NCBI GenBank assembly: GCA_046590195.1
Contig: JBKJTP010000078.1
Span: 1 to 10,162, forward strand
DNA: 10,162 nucleotides
Direction: 5' to 3'
Origin: JBKJTP01 sp046590195
GTDB taxonomy: Bacteria > Bacteroidota > Ignavibacteria > Palsa-1295
Both the position numbers and the translations under genes were made by a program. Each line of letters opens with the position of its first letter. The stretch's first letter is position 1. Shown one piece after another: positions 1-5,033 of the stretch. Under the pieces are notes generated by a model. It worked only from the letters and a program-made list of their open reading frames with translations. It did no database searches and was not told the DNA's origin.

Positions 1-1662
1 CGCCATCGCGCGTCCCTTATCCTCAGCGCCGGTAAGTACAAGGACTTTGGGTGGAGTTGGTCCCTCGTTCTTTAACTCCTTCAGCAACGCCCAACCATTT
101 TCACCCTGAAGCAAAATGTCGAGGATGACCAGATCTGGCTTTAGTCGGATAAAAAGGTCTCGAGCATCTTTGATCGTCAGCGCTGGGAACAGCTCGTACT
201 CCGAGTTGAACAGCAATTTTTCGTAGATCAAAAGATCCTGTTCCTGATCTTCAACAACGAGAACCGGTATCTTGCCAGGTGTTCGTACGATCTCGCCAGT
301 CTTAGGCTCTGGAGGTTCGATGTCCAGGTAGGTGCGAGGAATAATAGCTGAAAAGCTCGAGCCTTTGCCAGAGGTACTTGCGACGTGCAGTGAACCGCCG
401 AGCAGTTCAGCGAGTCTGCGAGAAAGTGGAAGCCCCAGCCCAGTGCCTTTGACACGGCGTTGCGTTTCGCTGTCCAATTGAGTGAATTCCTGAAAGATCG
501 TATCCAAATGCTCGGCCGGAATGCCGATGCCTGTATCTGTTACGAATAGAGTTACCTTGTCGGTGGTTTTGTCGTAAGTTGCTGAGACTCTGATCTCGCC
601 CTTCTCCGTAAACTTCAGAGCATTCGAGATGAGATTTCGCAGTATCTGTGAAAGCTTTCCTTCGTCTGTATACAGCTCCGGTAGCGTGTGGGCGTCTTCA
701 AAGATCAACGAAATAGACTCTGTTAGCAACAGAGGGCGCATCATTCCACGAAGGGCACCGAACAGGTTATTCAGTTCGAATGCAACTGGCTGGATCACGA
801 TCTTACCCGCTTCGACCTTTGCGAGATCAAGCAGATCATTTACGAGTTCAGTCAGATCGCCAGCCGCTTTCTTAATATAGCCTACTTGCTTCTCCTGCTC
901 TGGTGTCAGTTCGCCATCTGTTCGATCGGTGAGAATGCGCGACAGTGCGAGAATGGAGTTGAGCGGTGTCCTGAACTCGTGACTCATGTTGTTCAGGAAT
1001 TTGGACTTCAATTCATCTGCACGTCGGAGATGGTCCGCCTTCTCATCTAATTCAGCAAAGAGTGCGACAACACCTCTATTCGTATCTTCAAGCTCGCCGT
1101 TCAGACGTTCAAGTTCTTCCTGTTTTCTTCGGAGCTCATCAAGAGCTTGCATCAATTCCTGATTCTGATGCTGCACCTCAGCCAGTGGATCGTCCTGGCG
1201 GTCGCGCTGCAATTCGTTGGTGATCCGCTCAATGAGCCTGCCGTCTATCCGTCCGGCCTTCTTTGGCAGGTTCTTGCCAAAGCTAACAATGGTACCATGC
1301 TGGCTTGAAGTGATGGCAAAGTCGTCCATGAGTCTCCTTGTACCCAGGATCCCCATGCCCATTCCTGTTGTGCTCTTGTATTTTCCAGATAGCACCGACT
1401 GCAGATTCTCGACTCCTCGACCTTTGTCTTCAACAGTGATGCGGAACAACTGCTGCATTTCCGTTTGATCGATAGCGTAGGACACCTTGCCGCCACCCGC
1501 GTATCGGAATGCATTGCGCGCGATCTCGGAGACTGCCGTTGCGATACGTGTCTGATCCTGGCCCTCGAATCCCAATTTCTGAGCGAGCAAACGAGCGCGC
1601 TGTCTCGCGCCTACGACATCGTGATCGAACTTCAGATCGACCGTAAGGATAGGGAGCGTCAT
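1..1662 (-). CDS. Hybrid sensor histidine kinase with an RsbT-like N-terminal ATPase domain and a C-terminal receiver (partial)
   Basis: The reading frame runs from an ATG at 1662 to the left edge with no stop, giving 554 residues; the C-terminus is outside the window. Residues 1-130 are an RsbT-like ATPase domain with N-box SEIARNAFRYAGGG (45-58) and the glycine-rich segment TTGMGMGILG. A hydrophilic, Glu/Leu-rich predicted coiled coil follows (about 160-220). HisKA carries the phosphoacceptor His228 in MSHEFRTPLNSI. The kinase ATPase domain has its N-box near 341-352, DTGIG at 376-380 and GTGLGL at 407-412. A receiver starts near 465 with acidic VVEDQEQD, phosphoacceptor Asp515 (VILDILL) and the Thr544 position; its conserved lysine would lie beyond the edge. 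No membrane segment is visible, so it is probably cytoplasmic. It starts 22 bases after the phosphatase stop with no clear Shine-Dalgarno, which suggests one operon. By family logic it should autophosphorylate and pass phosphate to its own receiver; control by the stressosome through the RsbT-like domain is inference. Confidence 0.93.
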   Translation of the reverse strand, partial: MTLPILTVDLKFDHDVVGARQRARLLAQKLGFEGQDQTRIATAVSEIARNAFRYAGGGKVSYAIDQTEMQQLFRITVEDKGRGVENLQSVLSGKYKSTTGMGMGILGTRRLMDDFAITSSQHGTIVSFGKNLPKKAGRIDGRLIERITNELQRDRQDDPLAEVQHQNQELMQALDELRRKQEELERLNGELEDTNRGVVALFAELDEKADHLRRADELKSKFLNNMSHEFRTPLNSILALSRILTDRTDGELTPEQEKQVGYIKKAAGDLTELVNDLLDLAKVEAGKIVIQPVAFELNNLFGALRGMMRPLLLTESISLIFEDAHTLPELYTDEGKLSQILRNLISNALKFTEKGEIRVSATYDKTTDKVTLFVTDTGIGIPAEHLDTIFQEFTQLDSETQRRVKGTGLGLPLSRRLAELLGGSLHVASTSGKGSSFSAIIPRTYLDIEPPEPKTGEIVRTPGKIPVLVVEDQEQDLLIYEKLLFNSEYELFPALTIKDARDLFIRLKPDLVILDILLQGENGWALLKELKNEGPTPPKVLVLTGAEDKGRAMA

Positions 1663-1684
1663 GCGATCAACTTATGTGAACCGT

Positions 1685-2770
1685 TCATTGAGCTTTCCTG
1701 GCAACAACAATGCAAGCATCATCCCTGTGTCTTGAGAGATCACGGTAGAGGACAGCAGCGATAACAACCGGTGGCAGTTCGGTCAGTCCCGGGTAGCGAT
1801 CAAGCGTCCAGTTGGCTGTCAATCCATCAGAGTGCATCACGAAAACACCGTCATCAGCTATCGGATACTTCAGATCGTGGAATTTACCGATATTATGGCC
1901 GAGCGTACCATTGAAGGTCATCATCTTCCGACCTTGTTGATGGTCGCTGATCGATCCGGCAACATTTCCAATGCCACAAAAAACAAGCTGGCTATCCTGT
2001 AGATCCCATGTCGCGATCGAGACGGCTGCTCCTCGTCCAGAGGCGAGCGCACCATGAACGTCATCAAGATACTCGGCAGGTCCTATTGAATTACTTTCGA
2101 GGAAGGTATTAACTGCATTTTTGGAAGCGACATGCGCATCGTATCCGTGACCGATCCCATCTGCAAGAATAACAGCGATGCCCTTGGAAGTAGCCTTGCA
2201 TCCCCAGCCATCGCCCGACACATCCTCACCACTATAGGGGACATTAATACCGGCGATCGATACCATCAACCTCTCGATCGTAGCCGATCCAGATGCCTTG
2301 GGTTTCGCATTGCTGCTGAGCACACGTGAATGAAGCACGCTTCCCTTTCCAGGTACGCTGTACGTGTGGAAATCATCTGATTGCCTGACGATGGCGCCAA
2401 GCCCAGTACCAGAACTGCCAGCCGTTGAATACCCGTCCGTAAGACACACTTGAGTATCTCGCATCCCTGGTCCTTTATCGATCGCTAGAATATCCAAGCC
2501 GATCAGGTCAGCGTTGTGCTCTACGAGTCCATCAGATGCTATGAAATCGCGAGATGACGAAACAGCTTGCACAAGAATATTACCCTGGCCTGCGTGCTTA
2601 AGGATGTTTGTGGCAAGCTCGGTGATGATGAGCGCAATCCGTCCACTATCGTTTGTGGTGAACTCGCCATAACGGACGAGCGAGGCTACCTGTCTTCTCG
2701 CATCTGCAATGTGACTTGGATCAGATACAGTAAGACACAGGCTGTGAGTAAGTTCTCCAAGAGTCTCCAT
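1685..2770 (-). CDS. ATP-binding SpoIIE/PP2C-family serine phosphatase (RsbT/RsbW-type ATPase fused to RsbX-like phosphatase)
   Basis: This 361-residue protein has two domains. Residues 1-150 form a GHKL ATPase domain of the anti-sigma/RsbT type: N-box TELATNILKHAGQGN (50-64), G1 box IDKGPGM (97-103) and the SSGTGLGAI segment (119-127). After a linker near 152-168, a PP2C/SpoIIE phosphatase domain fills residues 169-361, with SGEDVSGDGW (180-189), ILADGIGHG (201-209), HSDGL (313-317) and RDDA (349-352), the aspartates expected to bind the metal ions. The frame can be extended one codon to a TTG at 2773, but the adjacent ATG at 2770 is the natural start. Just after rsbT, and lacking an RsbU-type N-terminus, it most resembles the RsbX-like phosphatases that strip phosphate from RsbR and RsbS to reset a stressosome. 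The fused ATPase domain is extra compared with Bacillus RsbX, and it could bind STAS proteins. The exact substrate is inferred. Confidence 0.9.
   Translation of the reverse strand: METLGELTHSLCLTVSDPSHIADARRQVASLVRYGEFTTNDSGRIALIITELATNILKHAGQGNILVQAVSSSRDFIASDGLVEHNADLIGLDILAIDKGPGMRDTQVCLTDGYSTAGSSGTGLGAIVRQSDDFHTYSVPGKGSVLHSRVLSSNAKPKASGSATIERLMVSIAGINVPYSGEDVSGDGWGCKATSKGIAVILADGIGHGYDAHVASKNAVNTFLESNSIGPAEYLDDVHGALASGRGAAVSIATWDLQDSQLVFCGIGNVAGSISDHQQGRKMMTFNGTLGHNIGKFHDLKYPIADDGVFVMHSDGLTANWTLDRYPGLTELPPVVIAAVLYRDLSRHRDDACIVVARKAQ
2276..2294. repeat. Dispersed repeat copy 3 inside the phosphatase coding sequence
   Basis: These 19 bases are identical to 3793-3811. On the minus strand they encode residues 159-165 (ASGSATI), exactly in the linker between the ATPase and phosphatase domains. 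The reading frame is kept, so the element was either inserted in frame or fixed at a tolerant site. Confidence 0.7.
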
Positions 2771-2784
2771 CAATCTTTTGCAGT

Positions 2785-2811
2785 GCTGCGATCGTAGCCG
2801 ATCGGTGCAGC
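2785..2811. repeat. Dispersed repeat copy 2 with extended hairpin, between rsbT and the phosphatase gene
   Basis: The core GATCGTAGCCGATC occupies 2790-2803. The surrounding GCTGC (2785-2789) and GCAGC (2807-2811) also pair, with a three-base bulge (2804-2806), giving a ten-base-pair interrupted stem around TAGC. It lies in the 86-base gap upstream of the phosphatase start, where it may stabilise or partly separate transcript segments. Confidence 0.65.
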
Positions 2812-2825
2812 GATATCTTGACCAA

Positions 2826-2839
2826 TAGTATTCATACTA
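2826..2839. promoter_or_regulatory. Small AT-rich palindrome after rsbT
   Basis: TAGTAT (2826-2831) and ATACTA (2834-2839) form a perfect inverted repeat separated by two bases, within the gap between rsbT and the phosphatase gene. It could be an operator or a weak RNA hairpin. Palindromes this short occur by chance, so support is modest. Confidence 0.25.
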
Positions 2840-2856
2840 CTTCAATCAATTAATAC

Positions 2857-3279
2857 TTAAGGCTTCCAGCGTATTAATGTGATACGTGTGCCTTCACCTA
2901 CCGTTGTGTCTATGTCGAATTCGTTGACTAGTCGCTTGGATCCACTGAGTCCCAGTCCGAGACCCTTACCTGTCGTGTATCCATCGGTCATGGCTCTAAC
3001 GAGATCTGGAATGCCCGGCCCCTGGTCGGAAAAGGTCAGTCGTATCCCTTTTCTCAGCCCGGTGGAGACAATCTCGATAACGGCATCTCCACCCCCTCCG
3101 TAGTCGAGGGTATTACGCGCGATCTCACTGGCAGCAGTGATGATCTTCGTTTGGTCAACGAGGGATAGTGCGATCTCGAGGGCCATCGTCCTGACACCCT
3201 GCCTGATTTTCACAATGTCCTCGGAGTTTCGGATCGGATACGACTCAGTCTTGAGCGCGGATGATCGGTCATCCCCCAT
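2857..3279 (-). CDS. rsbT: RsbT-like serine/threonine kinase (stressosome switch kinase)
   Basis: This protein has 140 residues, close to the roughly 133 of Bacillus RsbT. It is a single GHKL ATPase domain with N-box SEIARNTLDYGGGG (51-64), G1 box SDQGPGIPD (84-92) and glycine-rich GKGLGLGLSGSKRLVNEF (104-121). These match Bacillus RsbT closely by eye (SELARN, EDQGPGIPD, GLPGVKRLMDEF). In the known system RsbT sits bound to the RsbR/RsbS shell, phosphorylates their STAS domains on stress, and is then released to activate a partner. No RsbU gene is seen here, so the partner is probably one of the two downstream proteins. The ATG at 3279 lies inside the end of rsbS, overlapping it by 11 bases, which suggests translational coupling and equimolar synthesis. 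No Shine-Dalgarno sequence is evident. The symbol is assigned by motif similarity and gene order. Confidence 0.92.
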   Translation of the reverse strand: MGDDRSSALKTESYPIRNSEDIVKIRQGVRTMALEIALSLVDQTKIITAASEIARNTLDYGGGGDAVIEIVSTGLRKGIRLTFSDQGPGIPDLVRAMTDGYTTGKGLGLGLSGSKRLVNEFDIDTTVGEGTRITLIRWKP

Positions 3280-3319
3280 CGGCGTCGTTATGGAGCCCTG
3301 AGCGGATCATGGGTGATCC
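3259..3319. repeat. Two perfect six-base-stem mini-palindromes at the rsbS end
   Basis: GGATGA-TCGG-TCATCC (3259-3274) spans the rsbS/rsbT overlap, and GGATCA-TGGG-TGATCC (3304-3319) lies in the rsbS tail. Both have a six-base stem beginning GGAT and a four-base loop, the same geometry as the repeat at 3792-3807. The first could influence translation at the coupled start of rsbT. Confidence 0.45.
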
Positions 3320-3745
3320 TTCGTAAGTGCTGAATCCAGATTGATAGGCCCCGAACGGATCGTCGTTTGGCCTTCCTGCGTAAGAATCTCTGTCGATCTC
3401 GTGTGCCAGCAGAGTCATTCCCCGCTCGACAGAAAGCGCGGTACGTATGCCATTGAGCGTTAACCCAAGCTCGACAAGCGTGATGGCAACCGATGGCTGC
3501 ATTCCCACCACGACGGTCTGCGCATCAAGAATTCGAGCCATTGCCGCAATGTTTGCGAGCATTCTGCCGATGAAGGAGTCAACAATTTCCAGCGCAGAGA
3601 TATCGATGAGTACACCTTTTGCCTGCGTCTTGACGATCTTGTCTGTAAGGTCATCATGTAAGGTCAGCGCGAGCTTATCATGCATGTCGACCTGAATCGA
3701 GACGAGCAAGAACTGGCCCATTTTGAGGATCGGAATGCGGTCCAT
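3269..3745 (-). CDS. rsbS: RsbS-like single STAS-domain stressosome protein with a C-terminal extension
   Basis: This 158-residue protein opens with RIPILKMGQFLLVSIQ, very close to the start of Bacillus RsbS (KIPILKLYNCLLVSIQ). The STAS domain covers about residues 3-118. IDISALEIVDSFIGR (47-61) holds Ser57, which aligns with the phosphorylated Ser59 of Bacillus RsbS; GMQPSVAITLVELGL (81-95) is the second conserved loop. RsbS forms the stressosome core with RsbR and inhibits RsbT until phosphorylated. Bacillus RsbS has about 121 residues, so the tail from about 119 to 158 is additional. It is polar, Gly/Asp/Ser-rich and probably disordered, and a perfect mini-palindrome lies inside its coding sequence. 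The gene follows rsbR after 102 bases and overlaps rsbT by 11 bases. Confidence 0.93.
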   Translation of the reverse strand: MDRIPILKMGQFLLVSIQVDMHDKLALTLHDDLTDKIVKTQAKGVLIDISALEIVDSFIGRMLANIAAMARILDAQTVVVGMQPSVAITLVELGLTLNGIRTALSVERGMTLLAHEIDRDSYAGRPNDDPFGAYQSGFSTYEGSPMIRSGLHNDADGG

Positions 3746-3756
3746 TGGTTGGGGAA

Positions 3757-3786
3757 TTCTAAGTTCTGAGTTATGAATTCTGAATT
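3757..3786. repeat. Degenerate heptamer tandem repeat, TTCTGAR type
   Basis: Between rsbR and rsbS, four consecutive seven-base units begin at 3757, 3764, 3771 and 3778, each close to TTCTGA followed by A or G, and end with TT at 3785-3786. It is bounded by GGGG on both sides (3751-3754 and 3787-3790). Heptanucleotide tandem repeats are known in other bacteria, for example the STRR sequences of cyanobacteria; any relation is not shown. It lies immediately before the rsbS start on the transcript. Confidence 0.65.
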
Positions 3787-3791
3787 GGGGA

Positions 3792-3811
3792 GGATCGTAG
3801 CCGATCCAGAT
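3792..3811. repeat. Dispersed repeat copy 1 (GATCGTAGCCGATC) between rsbR and rsbS
   Basis: The core GATCGTAGCCGATC is at 3793-3806. With flanking G and C it forms a perfect six-base stem (GGATCG/CGATCC) around TAGC. Bases 3793-3811 are identical over 19 bases to 2276-2294 in the phosphatase gene. A partial copy, gatcgtagctga, follows at 3809-3820. Confidence 0.75.
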
Positions 3812-3847
3812 CGTAGCTGAGTGCTGATGATCCTGGTTAGGGTAGCC

Positions 3848-4861
3848 TCAGAAGCGATTCTGATTAGCCTGTGCGCCGTTGTTTAGTGCATTAGCGTTTT
3901 GGAGGTTTCTAAGATCCTTTTTACTAACAACAGTCTTACCTGTTCTCGCGAGAGCCAGGGCGAAAGCATCGGCAAGGGTTGCCTTCGTGATGACATCATT
4001 AAGCTCGACGCCGAGATGTACGATGGTCTGTGCGATCTGCGGACGAATGCCGGAGATGATGCAGTCGGCACCCATGAGTCGAGCAGCTGCGATCGTCTTA
4101 AGCAGATGTTGCGCCACCAATGTATCAACAGTAGGTACACCGGTGATGTCAATGATGGCGATGCTTGCACCGGTAGATACGATCTCCTGAAGAAGGCTTT
4201 CCATCACGACTTGCGTACGCGCGCTATCGAGCGTACCGATCAACGGCAGAGCGAGGACCTGATCCCACAAGCGAACGACAGGCGTAGAGAGCTCCATGAG
4301 CTCTTGCTGTTGGCGAGAGATGACCTCTTCCCGCGTCTTCTGAAAGATCTCAATGGTGTAGAGTCCGAGCTGATCGAGCAGCGAATTGATTCGTACAGTA
4401 GCCTTGACGAGGCGGATCGCCGCCGAGGAGGAGATCGCCGCCGATGCGGTGCTACCATCGGTTCCGATCTCGGCTTGAAGGACATGAAAGACGGGCTCTT
4501 TGAGCGAGAAAATGAAGATGGCAGTTTCGCTGGGGCTGAATCCCTGCTTAGCACGCGTGCGTGAAAGGTTTTCGAGGAAGTCGGTAACGTTGTTCCATCC
4601 TGGATGCGCAGACAAGGACCCAGGGCTGAGCGTACGAAGTCTATCGTCCTCACGGGCATTCTTGCCCTCTTCGTCGACGATGGCGATGAAGGACGTAAGA
4701 AATTCGCTCGACTGGCTTCGGAATTCGGATTCGCGGCCGGGACTCGTCCGTACGCCCGCTGTTTTTTGGGCAGCGATCCACTGATCGAGAACCTGTGCCT
4801 GATGCTGGGAGAGTATGCTCGAGATTGAATCGCTGGCGATACTTGAGTTGGAAACTGCCAT
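3848..4861 (-). CDS. rsbR: RsbR-like stressosome sensor (RsbRD_N-type helical domain plus STAS)
   Basis: This 337-residue protein has an N-terminal helical region (about 10-170), rich in charged helices with LENLSRTRAKQGFSPSETA, that resembles the RsbRD_N type of sensor domain rather than the globin-like fold of Bacillus RsbRA. A connecting helix (about 165-188) leads to a STAS domain (about 190-312) that starts with the classic ELSTPVVRLWDQVLALPLIG. IIDITGVPTVDT ends at Thr247, which aligns with the RsbS serine and the phosphorylated threonine of RsbR proteins; GIRPQIAQT ends at Thr279. The last 20 residues are Asn/Gln-rich and probably disordered. RsbR-type proteins project their N-termini from the stressosome to sense a signal; the signal here is unknown. 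The ATG at 4861 has no clear Shine-Dalgarno. It is the first gene of the stressosome module, 172 bases after the NACHT gene on the same strand. Confidence 0.93.
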   Translation of the reverse strand: MAVSNSSIASDSISSILSQHQAQVLDQWIAAQKTAGVRTSPGRESEFRSQSSEFLTSFIAIVDEEGKNAREDDRLRTLSPGSLSAHPGWNNVTDFLENLSRTRAKQGFSPSETAIFIFSLKEPVFHVLQAEIGTDGSTASAAISSSAAIRLVKATVRINSLLDQLGLYTIEIFQKTREEVISRQQQELMELSTPVVRLWDQVLALPLIGTLDSARTQVVMESLLQEIVSTGASIAIIDITGVPTVDTLVAQHLLKTIAAARLMGADCIISGIRPQIAQTIVHLGVELNDVITKATLADAFALALARTGKTVVSKKDLRNLQNANALNNGAQANQNRF

Positions 4862-4930
4862 TGGCTGGAAAGATTGAATTGCGAGGCTCCCACGGATCTT
4901 GGTTAAGCCCTCATCTGCGAACGGAATACA

Positions 4931-4951
4931 GCAGATCCGTCATTGATCTGC
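4931..4951. promoter_or_regulatory. Inverted repeat in the rsbR leader (possible operator or hairpin)
   Basis: GCAGATC (4931-4937) and GATCTGC (4945-4951) form a perfect seven-base stem with a seven-base loop, between the NACHT gene's stop and the rsbR start. An overlapping eight-base inverted pair, ACGGATCT (4892-4899) and AGATCCGT (4933-4940), plus another CACGGAT at 4953-4959, give three related half-sites in 70 bases. This may be a binding site or RNA structure controlling rsbR; no U-run follows, so it is not a good terminator. A convincing promoter could not be assigned in the 172-base gap. Confidence 0.4.
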
Positions 4952-5033
4952 GCACGGATTCGAATATACAGCCTAGATAAGTCGAAGCTGTGATTTCGTG
5001 TTTACGGTTGAGCTGAGAGAAAGCTAAGCGCAT

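Noticed and set aside
3899..4564. A 221-residue open frame on the plus strand
   Set aside because: It lies wholly antisense to the rsbR-like gene, its translation is highly charged with no recognisable domain, and the minus-strand gene has clear STAS motifs.
4240..4893. A 217-residue open frame on the minus strand in another frame
   Set aside because: It overlaps the rsbR-like gene out of frame and its Ser/Arg/Pro-rich translation looks like a frame shadow.
4960..4972. A possible Bacteroidota-type promoter box near TATATTCG on the minus strand before rsbR
   Set aside because: It resembles the -7 consensus TAnnTTTG with one mismatch, but no TTTG box lies at the expected distance upstream.
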